Shown: positions 34,051 to 43,514, counted from the first letter of the stretch. The stretch: 64,000 bases of DNA from FEB-35 sp050263095 (GCA_050263095.1 JBLNEW010000068.1:1-64000), one strand, 5' to 3'. Numbers and translations are program-made. The notes: generated by a model not told the origin, from the sequence alone.

Positions 34051-35220
34051 CTAGAACCCGACCTTTTTCATCCTTTCGATCGCTTCCCGTATCCGCGACT
34101 TCTCCTTGGTCAGGGCGATCCGGATGTACCCCTCGCCGCTCCGGCCGAAACCGTTCCCGGGAGTCGTGACGATCCCGGTATTCGCCAGCAGGTGCTCGCA
34201 GAACGTGCCCGACGTGTATCCTTTCGGCACGGGTATCCATACGTAGAAGGTGGCCGGAGGCGTGACTGGATCAAGGCCGAGCGCGCGCAGCCCCGGCAGC
34301 AGCACGTCCCTTCGCTCCTGGTACGTCCGCCTGATTCCGTCGGTCGCCGCCTGCCCCGCCCCAAGCGCCTCGATCGCCGCTCCCTGGATGGCCTGGAAGA
34401 CGCCGCTGTCCACGTTGGTCTTGACTTTGCCCAGCCCTCCCACCAGCTCCGGATTGCCCACGGCGAATCCTATCCGCCATCCGGTCATGTTGTAGGTCTT
34501 GGAGAGGGAGTGGAACTCGATGCAACGTTTCTTCGCGCCGGGAAGCTCCAGGATGCTCATCGGCTTGACGCCGTCGAAATATATCTCGGTATACGCCACG
34601 TCGTGGGCCACGATGAGGTCGTGCTCTTCCGCGAAGGCCAGCACCTTCCCGTAGAACTTGCGGTCGGCGACCGCCGAGGTCGGATTGTTGGGGTAATTTA
34701 TGAACAGTATTTTGGCCCTGGACAGGACGCCGGCGGGGATCCGGTCCAGCTCGGGCAGAAACCCGTTTTCCCGCTTCAGCGGCATGAAGTGGGATTTGCC
34801 CCCCGCGAACATCGTGGCGATGTGGTAAACGGGATACCCCGGGTCCGGGACCAGGACCACGTCGCCGGGGTTTACGTACGCCAGCGGGAAGTGGGCGATC
34901 CCTTCCTTTGACCCTATCAGCGCCACGACCTCCGTCGCCGGGTCGAGCGAAACCCCGAACCTTTCCCGGTACCACCCGGCGGCGGCGGCCCTGAACTGCG
35001 GAAGCCCCTCGTAGGAGGGATACTGGTGGTTCGCCGGTATCGCCGATTCACGCTTCATCCGGTCCACGATGAACTTGGGCGTGGGGCGGTCCGGATCCCC
35101 GACGCCGAGGTCGATGATGTCGACGCCACGCGCCTTGACCTCCTGCTTCTTGCGGTCAAGCTCCGCAAACAGGTACGGCGGCAGCGCCTGGATACGGCTG
35201 GATAGCGTGAAGCGGCTCAT
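34051..35220 (-). CDS. dapL: LL-diaminopimelate aminotransferase
   Basis: 389 residues, fold-type I PLP enzyme. It converts tetrahydrodipicolinate directly to LL-diaminopimelate, bypassing the succinylase and acetylase routes. Seen: DIIDLGVGDPDRPTPKFIV at the N-terminus, INYPNNPTSAVA, and HSLSKTYNMTGWRIGF with the PLP Lys. The surrounding dapB, dapA, dapF and lysA complete the pathway, with no dapD, dapC or dapE in the window; this strongly supports DapL over a general aspartate-type aminotransferase. Confidence 0.88.
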   Translation of the reverse strand: MSRFTLSSRIQALPPYLFAELDRKKQEVKARGVDIIDLGVGDPDRPTPKFIVDRMKRESAIPANHQYPSYEGLPQFRAAAAGWYRERFGVSLDPATEVVALIGSKEGIAHFPLAYVNPGDVVLVPDPGYPVYHIATMFAGGKSHFMPLKRENGFLPELDRIPAGVLSRAKILFINYPNNPTSAVADRKFYGKVLAFAEEHDLIVAHDVAYTEIYFDGVKPMSILELPGAKKRCIEFHSLSKTYNMTGWRIGFAVGNPELVGGLGKVKTNVDSGVFQAIQGAAIEALGAGQAATDGIRRTYQERRDVLLPGLRALGLDPVTPPATFYVWIPVPKGYTSGTFCEHLLANTGIVTTPGNGFGRSGEGYIRIALTKEKSRIREAIERMKKVGF

Positions 35221-35247
35221 GTCTCAAGGTTCTCCGTTTCGCATGGA

Positions 35248-36012
35248 CTATTGGGGCACGACCCGGTTGGTCAAGGGGCCTATGCCCTCTATATCGACCG
35301 TCATGACGTCCCCCGCCTTGACCGCCCCCACCCCGGGGGGGGTCCCGGTGGCTATCACGTCCCCCGGGAAAAGGGTCATGACGCCGGTTATGAACTCCAC
35401 CAGCCGGAAGACGGACGCGCCCATCTCGCGGGTGTTCCCGTCCTGCCGGACCACTCCGTTCACGAGGCACCGGATCCGGAGCGAGGAAGGATCGAGCACC
35501 GTCTCGATCCAGGGGCCGATCGGCGCAAAGGTGTCGAACCCTTTCGCCCGCGCGTAAAGGCCGTCCTTCGCCTGAAGGTCGCGCGCCGTCACGTCGTTTA
35601 TGCAGGTGTATCCCAGTATCACGGAAGGCGCGTCCTTCGCCGCCACGGCCTTGGCGACGCGCCCGATCACAACCGCCAGTTCGGCCTCGTAATCGAGGCG
35701 CCGAGTTGCACGCGGGTATACCACGTCCCCCCCCGGATGATTCAGTGCCGACGGCGCCTTGAGGAATATGAGCGGCTCCTCGGGGATCTTCTTTCCCATC
35801 TCGCGCGCGTGGTCCTTGTAGTTGAGCCCGACCGCGACGATCTTGGAGGGGGAAACCGGGGCCAGCAGCCGGACCTCGCCCAGCGGGTGGACGTTCCCGG
35901 TGAAGCGGACCTCGTCGAACGGTTGCCCCGCGGTCTCGCGGATCCCGCCGCTCTCCGGATCGAGCACGCCGCACGATGCCTTGCCGTCCTTCTCGAACCG
36001 CAAAAGCTTCAT
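35248..36012 (-). CDS. Fumarylacetoacetate hydrolase-family protein
   Basis: 254 residues. The FAH fold core is clear: VGLNYKDHAREM, YEAELAVVIG with the metal-binding Glu, GYTCINDVTARDLQ, and the closing IATGTPPGVG. Family members hydrolyse or decarboxylate 2-oxo-acids (acylpyruvases, oxaloacetate decarboxylases). It lies between dapB and dapL with gaps of 6 and 27 bp; no lysine-pathway step needs it. A housekeeping clean-up activity such as oxaloacetate or acylpyruvate hydrolysis is only a guess. Confidence 0.88.
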   Translation of the reverse strand: MKLLRFEKDGKASCGVLDPESGGIRETAGQPFDEVRFTGNVHPLGEVRLLAPVSPSKIVAVGLNYKDHAREMGKKIPEEPLIFLKAPSALNHPGGDVVYPRATRRLDYEAELAVVIGRVAKAVAAKDAPSVILGYTCINDVTARDLQAKDGLYARAKGFDTFAPIGPWIETVLDPSSLRIRCLVNGVVRQDGNTREMGASVFRLVEFITGVMTLFPGDVIATGTPPGVGAVKAGDVMTVDIEGIGPLTNRVVPQ

Positions 36013-36018
36013 CGAAGG

Positions 36019-36822
36019 CTATATTCCCAGCACGGCGCGCATGTCGTAGAGGCCGGGAGGCTTTCCCGCCACCCACGCGGCCGCGCGGGCCGCCCCTCGC
36101 GCGAACGTCTCCCGGCTGTGGGCGCGGTGGGTGATCTCGAAACGCTCGCCGATCCCCCCGAAGACCAGTGTGTGCTCTCCCACCACGTCGCCCGCCCGCA
36201 CGGCGAAGACGCCGATCTCCTTCCGCGACCGCTCCCCCACGATTCCGCGGCGGCCGTAGATGCCCGCGTCCTTCATATCCCTTCCGAGCGCCGCCGCCAC
36301 GGAATCCGCGAGCTTCACGGCAGTCCCCGAAGGGGAATCCTTCTTGAAACGGTGGTGCACCTCGACTATCTCCACGTCGTACTCGTCGCCCAGCACCACG
36401 GCCGCATCGGCCGCCAGCTTGAACATGAGGTTGACGCCGACGCTCATGTTCGGCGACAGGACGCACGGAATGCCCTTCGCCGCTTCCCGGACTTCCGAAA
36501 CCTGTTCGGGCGCAAGCCCGGTGCTTCCGATAACGATCGCCTTCCCGGCGGCAAACGCCTGGCGCGCATGGGACACAGACGACGCGGCATGCGTGAAGTC
36601 GATCGCCACGTCGGCCGTCGCGATCGCATTCGGGAAATCGTCCGTGACAGGCACTCCGGACTTCCCCGCGCCCGCCGCCTCGAGGGCGTCCTGCCCGATG
36701 AGCGAATGACCCGGCGCCTCCACCGCGCCTGAAAGGACCAGCCCGAACGGGCGCTCCCTCAGCACGGAGAGTACCGCCCTCCCCATCCTGCCCATGGCGC
36801 CGCAAACCACCACTCTCGCCAT
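36019..36822 (-). CDS. dapB: 4-hydroxy-tetrahydrodipicolinate reductase
   Basis: 267 residues. NAD(P)H-binding GAMGRMGRAV at the N-terminus, the catalytic segment EVHHRFKKDSPSGTAVKLAD and the signature GEHTLVFGG are complete. It reduces the DapA product in lysine/diaminopimelate synthesis. I chose ATG 36822 (GGCGG four bases upstream, nine bases after the dapA stop) rather than the longer frame to 36999, which overlaps dapA. Confidence 0.95.
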   Translation of the reverse strand: MARVVVCGAMGRMGRAVLSVLRERPFGLVLSGAVEAPGHSLIGQDALEAAGAGKSGVPVTDDFPNAIATADVAIDFTHAASSVSHARQAFAAGKAIVIGSTGLAPEQVSEVREAAKGIPCVLSPNMSVGVNLMFKLAADAAVVLGDEYDVEIVEVHHRFKKDSPSGTAVKLADSVAAALGRDMKDAGIYGRRGIVGERSRKEIGVFAVRAGDVVGEHTLVFGGIGERFEITHRAHSRETFARGAARAAAWVAGKPPGLYDMRAVLGI

Positions 36823-36830
36823 ATTTCCGC

Positions 36831-37703
36831 CTACGCCAGCCGAAGGTCCGACAGGACGGCGGCAAGCTTCTTCCTGTTTCCATCGGACATCGGGCACAAC
36901 GGCAGCCGGAATTCTTCCCGTATCATCTTCATCATCGCAAGCGCCGTCTTCGCCGGGATCGGGTTGGTTTCCACGAAAAGGACATGGAACAGCGGCCACA
37001 GGCGAAAATGAATCTCGCGCGCCTTCGAGAACTCACCCAGGGAGAAGGCGTCGTACAGGTCGGCCATCAATTTCGGCGCGACGTTCGACGCGACGGATAT
37101 CACGCCTTTCGCGCCGAGCGCCATCATGGGGAAGAAAAGGCCGTCGTCGCCCGAAAGAACGCAGAATTTCTTCGGCGTCATTTGAAGGATGTCGCACACC
37201 TGGGAGAGGTTCCCGGATGCCTCCTTCACTCCCACGATGTTCTTTACCTCGGCGAGGCGGGCCACCGTCTCGGCGGCCATGTTGACGCCGGTGCGCCCCG
37301 GAACGTTGTACAGGATGACGGGAATGTCGACCGCCTCCGCCACGGCGCGGAAATGGCGGTAGAGACCTTCCTGCGTCGGCTTGTTGTAGTACGGGGTTAT
37401 GACCAGCGCTGCGTCCGCCCCCGCCTTCTTCGCGTACCGCGTCAGCGCGACTGCTTCCTTCGTGTTGTTGGACCCGGTCCCCGCGATGACAGGCACCCGC
37501 CCCGCCGCGGCTTCGACCACGATGTCGATTACCGCTTCGTGCTCGTCGTACGACAAGGTCGCCGATTCCCCCGTCGTCCCGCAGGGGACTATCCCGTCCG
37601 TCCCGTTCCGGATCTGGAATTCAGCCAGTTTTTTAAGTCCCTTCCGGTCCAGCTTCCCGTTCAGAAACGGCGTGACCGTTGCGACGATGGCACCGTGGAA
37701 CAT
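36831..37703 (-). CDS. dapA: 4-hydroxy-tetrahydrodipicolinate synthase
   Basis: 290 residues, TIM-barrel class I aldolase. It condenses pyruvate with aspartate semialdehyde, the entry step of the lysine branch. GTTGESATLSYDEH, YYNKPTQEGLYRH and VGVKEASGNL (Schiff-base Lys near 161) are present. Nineteen bases from dapF and nine from dapB in the same direction. Confidence 0.96.
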   Translation of the reverse strand: MFHGAIVATVTPFLNGKLDRKGLKKLAEFQIRNGTDGIVPCGTTGESATLSYDEHEAVIDIVVEAAAGRVPVIAGTGSNNTKEAVALTRYAKKAGADAALVITPYYNKPTQEGLYRHFRAVAEAVDIPVILYNVPGRTGVNMAAETVARLAEVKNIVGVKEASGNLSQVCDILQMTPKKFCVLSGDDGLFFPMMALGAKGVISVASNVAPKLMADLYDAFSLGEFSKAREIHFRLWPLFHVLFVETNPIPAKTALAMMKMIREEFRLPLCPMSDGNRKKLAAVLSDLRLA

Positions 37704-37722
37704 CTTCGTCCTCCCCCTCTTT

Positions 37723-38550
37723 TCAGTAGCGGTAAGCTTCCTTTAAAATAACGCCGTCGCATGACCACGACGTGTCGCCTTCCAGGTAGACCTCCCCGAA
37801 GCCATCCTTTCCGCGGTCGAAGTGAATGGTGAGCACCTCCCCGCCCCGGGTGCGGACCGACACCGGCGGGCGCACATATCCGTGCGCCGCTGAAAGCAGG
37901 CCGGCGGCGACGGCGCCCGTTCCGCACGCAAGGGTCTCGCCCTCCACCCCGCGTTCGTACGTGCGGATCCATACGACGCCGTCCTTGATGCGCACGAAGT
38001 TCACGTTCGTGCCTCGCGGGGCGAAGGCGCGGTGCCTCCTGATCCCCCGCCCGGTCCCGGGCAGGTCGATCTTCTCCAGGTCGGGGACGAACAGGACCGC
38101 GTGCGGTACGCCCGTGTTCAGGAACGAGTACGCGATCTTCCTGCCGCCCAGGGTCAGCGATTTCGAAAGCGCCAGGCCGCGCGGGCGGGTCATCTGCAGC
38201 TTGACGGTCCGGTCCCTGACTTCCGCGCGGATGAGGCCGGCGTCGGTCTCGAATCCGAGCGCGCGATTCGCGATCTTCCGCTCGACGGCGAAACGGGCGG
38301 CGCAGCGCCCCCCGTTTCCGCACATTTCGGCGCGCGATCCGTCGGCGTTGAAGAACCGCCAGCGGAAGTCGGCCCTCCTCGACTTCTCTATGAAGATGAC
38401 CCCGTCCGCGCCGACCGAGCGGGATCGGTCGCAGACCTTGCCGACGAACGACGGGAGGGCGATGCCGCGCATGATCCCTCCGCGATTGTCTATCAGCAGA
38501 AAATCGTTTCCGCTGCCGTTGAGCTTAGAAAATGGAATGCCCTTCTTCAT
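37723..38550 (-). CDS. dapF: Diaminopimelate epimerase
   Basis: 275 residues. Converts LL- to meso-diaminopimelate without PLP. The two catalytic Cys lie in AEMCGNGGRCAARF (near 75) and ETLACGTGAVAAGL (near 219). FSKLNGSGNDFLLIDN opens the protein as in the family. Between lysA and dapA in the same run. Confidence 0.96.
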   Translation of the reverse strand: MKKGIPFSKLNGSGNDFLLIDNRGGIMRGIALPSFVGKVCDRSRSVGADGVIFIEKSRRADFRWRFFNADGSRAEMCGNGGRCAARFAVERKIANRALGFETDAGLIRAEVRDRTVKLQMTRPRGLALSKSLTLGGRKIAYSFLNTGVPHAVLFVPDLEKIDLPGTGRGIRRHRAFAPRGTNVNFVRIKDGVVWIRTYERGVEGETLACGTGAVAAGLLSAAHGYVRPPVSVRTRGGEVLTIHFDRGKDGFGEVYLEGDTSWSCDGVILKEAYRY

Positions 38551-38578
38551 CCGTCACCCGTCGAAAATCATCGTGCGG

Positions 38579-39856
38579 CTATTTTAGCAGAAACGAAGCC
38601 GTCTTCTCGCCCGCTGCAAGCTCCAGGACCGGTTCCCGCCTCCGGACCACCTCGTACCTCGAACCTTTCACCATGACTTCCGCCGCCCGCGGCCGCGAGT
38701 TGTAGTTGGACGCCATCGAGAATCCGTACGCGCCGGCGCTCATGACGGCGAGCAGGTCCCCCCGGCGGACCTGCGGCAGCCGGCGATCCCTCGCGAGGAA
38801 GTCCCCCGACTCGCATACCGGGCCGACGACGTCGGCCGTGACTTTTGTACGGGCGCTTCCCCTGACGGGAACGATCGCATGATACGAGCCGTAAAGGGAG
38901 GGGCGGGCAAGGTCGTTCATCGCGGCGTCAACGATGAAGAAACGCTTCTTCCCCTTCCCTTTCAGGGTCGGCGCCTCTTTCGTGAACAGAACGCCGGTCA
39001 GCAGGACGCCGGCGTTTCCCACCAGCACCCTCCCGGGCTCCAGCACGAGGGTGACGTCCAGGCCTGCAAAGGACTTTAGGACGGCTTCTGCATACTGCTT
39101 CGGGTCAGGGGGAAGCTCTTCGTCATAGGTGATCCCCAGCCCTCCCCCGATGTCGACGATGCGGATCGGGAGTCCCTTCCCGATCAGCCGGTCGACCAGC
39201 AGCCGGACCCTTGCGGCCGCGTCCACGAAAGGCGATATCTCGGTAAGCTGCGAGCCGATGTGGCAGTCCACTCCCACGATCTCGATGTGCTTTCTCCTCG
39301 CGGCCCATTCGTAGTCCTTGATCGCCTGCCCTATGTGGATCCCGAACTTGTTCTTTTTTAGCCCCGTCGAAATGTAAGGATGGGTCTTCGGGTCGACGTC
39401 CGGATTCACCCGCAGCGAGATCGGGGCGCGCTTCCTCATCCGGCCGGCAACGGCGTCGATCGTCTCCAGCTCCTCGCGGGACTCCACGTTGAACATCAGG
39501 ATCCCCCGCCTCAACGCCTCCTCGATCTCCCATATCTGCTTGCCCACGCCCGAATAGACGATCTTGGACGGCGGCGCCCCTGCGGCCAGCGCCCTTGCCA
39601 GCTCTCCGCCGGACACGATGTCCACGCCCCCGCCCATGTTCGTGAACGTCCTTATGACCGATCCGTTCGAATTCGCCTTCATCGAGTAGCAGACCACGTG
39701 CCTCATTCCCGCGAACGCCTCGTCGAAAACCTTGAAGTGTTGCGCAAGGGTGGCATGGCTGTACACGTAAGCGGGAGTTCCCACGGCCTCCGCTATCCGT
39801 CGCAGCGGCACGCCTTCGCAATACATCTCCCCCCGCCTCGTTTCGAAATGGTGCAT
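38579..39856 (-). CDS. lysA: Diaminopimelate decarboxylase
   Basis: 425 residues, fold-type III PLP enzyme, last step of lysine synthesis. PLP Lys in VCYSMKANSN near 55, glycine loop DIGGGLGITY, and CESGDFLARDR near the C-terminus with substrate Cys/Glu. The start ATG is preceded by GAGGTGA within the end of the small lipoprotein gene, which it follows by four bases. Confidence 0.96.
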   Translation of the reverse strand: MHHFETRRGEMYCEGVPLRRIAEAVGTPAYVYSHATLAQHFKVFDEAFAGMRHVVCYSMKANSNGSVIRTFTNMGGGVDIVSGGELARALAAGAPPSKIVYSGVGKQIWEIEEALRRGILMFNVESREELETIDAVAGRMRKRAPISLRVNPDVDPKTHPYISTGLKKNKFGIHIGQAIKDYEWAARRKHIEIVGVDCHIGSQLTEISPFVDAAARVRLLVDRLIGKGLPIRIVDIGGGLGITYDEELPPDPKQYAEAVLKSFAGLDVTLVLEPGRVLVGNAGVLLTGVLFTKEAPTLKGKGKKRFFIVDAAMNDLARPSLYGSYHAIVPVRGSARTKVTADVVGPVCESGDFLARDRRLPQVRRGDLLAVMSAGAYGFSMASNYNSRPRAAEVMVKGSRYEVVRRREPVLELAAGEKTASFLLK

Positions 39857-39860
39857 ACGA

Positions 39861-39995
39861 TCACCTCGCCGACGATGATAGGTTCCCGATCGGGGATTCG
39901 CCGCGCAGCGGCTCGGGCTTCGCCTTCCGCCCGCAGGCGAATGCCGCGCAAAGGGCCAGGGCCAGCAGAAGGAGTGCGAGCGTTTTCCGTCTCAT
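39861..39995 (-). CDS. Small LptM/YifL-like lipoprotein
   Basis: 44 residues. MRRKTLALLLLALALCAAFAC is a lipoprotein signal peptide ending in the lipobox Cys21; the mature 24 residues begin CGRKAKPEPLRGESP and carry basic and proline residues. In E. coli the comparably tiny lipoprotein LptM (YifL), encoded beside dapF, helps LptDE assembly; family members lie next to lysA, dapF or argH and start with CGxKGPL-like sequence. The match here is by position, size and this short motif, so assignment is tentative. ATG overlaps the argH stop (ATGA), so it is co-translated. It is easily missed for its size. Confidence 0.75.
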   Translation of the reverse strand: MRRKTLALLLLALALCAAFACGRKAKPEPLRGESPIGNLSSSAR

Positions 39996-41365
39996 TTCTT
40001 CTTCAGCTCCTCGAGGCGCCTTCGGACCGCTTCGGGCCCCGTTCCCCCGCGGGTGTTCCTTTGGCGGACGGAGCGGGTAAGCGAGATCGCGTCCCTCACG
40101 TCTTCGCCGATCCTCGCGTGGAACGACCGCAGCTCTTTAAGGCTCAAGTCCTTGAGCCTCTTCCCGTTTTCCTCGCAGTAGCGGACGATCTTTCCGGTTA
40201 TCTCGTGCGCCTTGCGGAACGGGACTCCCTTCCGGGCAAGGTAGTCCGCAAGGTCGGTCGCGGTGAGGAATCCGTCGTCGCAGGCCGTGCGCATCCTCTC
40301 CTCGTTCACGGACATGCCCTCGATGAGCAGCGCCGCGCCTATCAGCGATTCCTTCACTGTCCGCGCCGAATCGAACACCGGCTCCTTGTCCTCCTGAAGG
40401 TCGCGGTTGTAGGAAAGCGGGAGCCCCTTCATGATGGTAAGCAGGCTCATCAGGTTCCCGTAAGCGCGGCCGGCCTTCCCGCGGATCAGCTCGGGGACGT
40501 CGGGATTCTTCTTCTGCGGCATGATGCTGCTACCGGTGCACATCGCGTCCGGCAGGGAAAGGAATCCGAATTCGGAGGAGGACCAATAGACCATCTCCTC
40601 CGAGAGGCGGGACAGGTGCATCATGGCCACGGCGCATGCGAAAAGGAAATCGGCGGCGAAGTCGCGGTCGGAGACGGCGTCTATGCTGTTTTCGCACAAA
40701 CCGTCCATCCCGAGCTCCCTTGCCGCGGATTCGCGGTCAAGCGGGAACGTCGTGCCTGCCAGGGCGCCTGCCCCCAGCGGAGATACGTTCGCGCGGCGGC
40801 GGGCTTCACCGAACCTGTCCTCGTCGCGCGAAAGCATCTCGTCGTACGCCAGCAGGTAGTGGGAAAAGAGGACCGGCTGCGCCCGCTGCACGTGGGTGTA
40901 TCCCGGCATGACGACTCCGAAGCACTCCTCGGCGCGCCGCAGGATGCGCTCCCTGACCTTCGCGATCAGCGCGAGTATCTCGTCGATCTCGTCACGCAGG
41001 TACAGCCGCAGGTCCAGGGCGACCTGGTCGTTGCGGCTCCTGCCGGTATGGAGCTTGCCGCCGATCTTCCCGATCTTCTGGATAAGGCGCTGCTCCACGG
41101 CCATGTGGATGTCTTCCTGGGAAAGGGCGAAGGAGATCTTCCCCGACTCGATCTCCCGCTGGATCTCGCCCAGCGCGGCGACTATCCGCCCCGCCTCGGC
41201 CTTCGGGATAATCTTCCGCCGGCCGAGCATGCGGGCGTGGGCGATGCTGCCGGCGATGTCCTGCCTGTAGAGCAGGATGTCGAACGGGATCGAGGCGGTG
41301 AATTCCTCGACGAACCGGTCGGTCCCCACTGTGAAACGCCCTCCCCACGCTTTTTTCTTCGCCAT
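39992..41365 (-). CDS. argH: Argininosuccinate lyase
   Basis: 457 residues, fumarase/aspartase superfamily. The signature GSSIMPQKKNPDVPELIRGKAG (near 270) holds the catalytic Ser loop, and HTGRSRNDQVALDLR and YTHVQRAQPVL the other substrate contacts. Splits argininosuccinate into arginine and fumarate. Seven bases after argG. Confidence 0.96.
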   Translation of the reverse strand: MAKKKAWGGRFTVGTDRFVEEFTASIPFDILLYRQDIAGSIAHARMLGRRKIIPKAEAGRIVAALGEIQREIESGKISFALSQEDIHMAVEQRLIQKIGKIGGKLHTGRSRNDQVALDLRLYLRDEIDEILALIAKVRERILRRAEECFGVVMPGYTHVQRAQPVLFSHYLLAYDEMLSRDEDRFGEARRRANVSPLGAGALAGTTFPLDRESAARELGMDGLCENSIDAVSDRDFAADFLFACAVAMMHLSRLSEEMVYWSSSEFGFLSLPDAMCTGSSIMPQKKNPDVPELIRGKAGRAYGNLMSLLTIMKGLPLSYNRDLQEDKEPVFDSARTVKESLIGAALLIEGMSVNEERMRTACDDGFLTATDLADYLARKGVPFRKAHEITGKIVRYCEENGKRLKDLSLKELRSFHARIGEDVRDAISLTRSVRQRNTRGGTGPEAVRRRLEELKKK

Positions 41366-41372
41366 CTCGTTT

Positions 41373-42581
41373 TCAGCCCTTCCCGCCCTTGAGCATCGAG
41401 CGGATCTTGAGGCGCAGCGCGTTTATCTTGATGAAGCCGGTGGCATCCGCCTGGTTGAATACCGTCTCTTTCTCGAACGTGGCGAAATCGGTCCGGTACA
41501 GGGATACCGGGCTCTTCCTGCCGACGACGGCGCAGCTACCCTTGTAAAGCTTGAGCCTCGCCGTCCCGGTCACGTTCTCCTGCGTCTTTTCGACCGTCGA
41601 CATCAGCAGCTCCATCTCCGGCGAATACCAGTAGCCGTAATAGATGAGCTCGGCGAACTTCGGGATCAGCGAATCCCGCAGGTGCATCACCTCGCGGTCC
41701 AGAGTGACCGACTCGACTGCCCTGTGCGCGCAGTGCAGGATGGTCCCGCCCGGCGTCTCGTATACTCCGTGCGACTTCATGCCCACGTACCGGTTCTCGA
41801 CGAGGTCCACGCGTCCGATCCCGTGGATTCCCCCGATGCGGTTCAGGTGGGCGAGCAGTTTCGCGGGGCCCATTTTCTTCCCGTCCACGGCGACGGGAAC
41901 GCCCCTGGCGAAGTCCACTTCGACGTACACCGGCTTCCCGGGGGCCTTCTCCGGAGACCGGGTGAGAACGAACATGTCCTCGGGCGGCTCCGCCCAGGGG
42001 TCTTCGAGGATCCCCCCCTCGAAGCTGATGTGCATGAGGTTCCGGTCGCTGGAGTAGGGCTTCCTGGCAGTGACGGGCGTCGGGATGCCGTGCCTCCTCG
42101 CGTAATTTACGAGGTCGGTGCGGGAGGAGAACTCCCACTCCCGCCACGGCACGATCACGCGGATTCCCGGCATCAGCGCGTAGTAGGTCAGCTCGAACCG
42201 CACCTGGTCGTTCCCCTTGCCGGTGGCGCCGTGGGAAACGGCCTCGGCCTTCTCCCTCCTGGCCACCTCTATCTGCTTCTTCGCTATCAGGGGGCGGGCG
42301 ATGGATGTCCCCAGGAGGTACGATCCTTCGTAGACCGCGTTGGCCATCAGCGACGGGAAGATGAAATCCCTGACGAACTCGTCCTTGACGTCCTCCACGT
42401 ACACCTTGGAGGCTCCGGTCTTCTTCGCCTTCGCGCGGACGGGGGCGAGCTCCTCTCCCTGTCCCAGGTCGGCCACGAACGCGATCACCTCGCATTCGTA
42501 CGTCTCGATGAGCCACCGCAGGATGACCGAGGTGTCCAGCCCCCCCGAATACGCGAGCACGACCTTCTTGACTTTTTTCAA
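41373..42581 (-). CDS. argG: Argininosuccinate synthase
   Basis: 402 residues. PP-loop YSGGLDTSVIL at the N-terminus, HGATGKGNDQVRFE near 115 and EGGILEDPWAEPPEDMF near 190. Joins citrulline and aspartate with ATP. Located between argF and argH in pathway order. Confidence 0.96.
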   Translation of the reverse strand: MKKVKKVVLAYSGGLDTSVILRWLIETYECEVIAFVADLGQGEELAPVRAKAKKTGASKVYVEDVKDEFVRDFIFPSLMANAVYEGSYLLGTSIARPLIAKKQIEVARREKAEAVSHGATGKGNDQVRFELTYYALMPGIRVIVPWREWEFSSRTDLVNYARRHGIPTPVTARKPYSSDRNLMHISFEGGILEDPWAEPPEDMFVLTRSPEKAPGKPVYVEVDFARGVPVAVDGKKMGPAKLLAHLNRIGGIHGIGRVDLVENRYVGMKSHGVYETPGGTILHCAHRAVESVTLDREVMHLRDSLIPKFAELIYYGYWYSPEMELLMSTVEKTQENVTGTARLKLYKGSCAVVGRKSPVSLYRTDFATFEKETVFNQADATGFIKINALRLKIRSMLKGGKG

Positions 42582-42599
42582 TTTCGCTTCCTCCGTCCG

Positions 42600-43514
42600 T
42601 TAATGTGGGATGAGCTTCGCCAGCAGGGCCATCTGGACGTGCAAGCGGTTTTCCGCCTCGTCGAACACGGCGGACTGCGGACCCTCCATCATGTCGTCGG
42701 TGATCTCCTCCCCGCGATGGGCGGGCAGGCAGTGCATGACGATCGCCCCGTTTCGCGCCTTCCCCAGCAGGCCTGCGTCGATGCTATATCCGCGGAACGC
42801 CTCGAGCCGCCGTCGCCTCTCCTTCTCCTGCCCCATGCTGGTCCACACGTCCGTATACAGGACGTCCGCGCCTTTCGCCGCTTCCGCCGGGTCGCGGACG
42901 ATGCGCACGTCTCCCTTGCCCCCGGCAGCGGCCTCCCGCAGCACTTCCGCGTCCGGCTCGAATCCCTTCGGGCACGCGACGCGAAGGGAAAAGCCGAGCA
43001 GGTGCGCCGCCTCCACCCATGAATTGGCGACGTTGTTGCCGTCGCCGATGTACGCTACCTTCATTCTGCGGATATCCAATCCCCGCTCCTGCGCCGTCAT
43101 CAGGTCGGCGAGCACCTGGCAGGGATGGTGGTCGTCGGTCAGGCCGTTTATGACGGGGACGCTCGACCATTCGGCCATCTCCCTTGCCGATTCGTGGAGG
43201 AACGTCCGGATCACGATCGCGTCGACGTAACGTGAAAGCACCCTGGCGGTGTCACGCAACGGCTCGCCCCGCCCGATCTGCGTGTCCCCCGGCGCAAGGA
43301 AGATGGCGTGCCCTCCCAGCCTGGTCATGCCGACCTCGAACGACACGCGCGTCCGCGTCGACGCCTTCTGGAAGATCATCGCCAGCGTCTTGCCGGCCAG
43401 CGGCCGGAGCGCGCCGCGCCGGTTCCTCCTTCGCTTCAACGCCCGGCCCGACGCGATTATGGAGAGGAGCTCCCCGGCGTCGAGATCGAGGATCCGCAGC
43501 AGATCCTTGCTCAC
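42600..43514 (-). CDS. argF: Ornithine carbamoyltransferase
   Basis: 304 residues. Carbamoyl-phosphate motif KASTRTRVSFEVGM (near 50), DDHHPCQVLADL, ornithine motif MHCLPAHRGEEIT with the catalytic Cys. Makes citrulline. Start GTG 43514 overlaps the argD stop (GTGA) with GGGAGG six bases upstream; the frame to 43544 gives a longer, less likely protein. Confidence 0.95.
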   Translation of the reverse strand: MSKDLLRILDLDAGELLSIIASGRALKRRRNRRGALRPLAGKTLAMIFQKASTRTRVSFEVGMTRLGGHAIFLAPGDTQIGRGEPLRDTARVLSRYVDAIVIRTFLHESAREMAEWSSVPVINGLTDDHHPCQVLADLMTAQERGLDIRRMKVAYIGDGNNVANSWVEAAHLLGFSLRVACPKGFEPDAEVLREAAAGGKGDVRIVRDPAEAAKGADVLYTDVWTSMGQEKERRRRLEAFRGYSIDAGLLGKARNGAIVMHCLPAHRGEEITDDMMEGPQSAVFDEAENRLHVQMALLAKLIPH

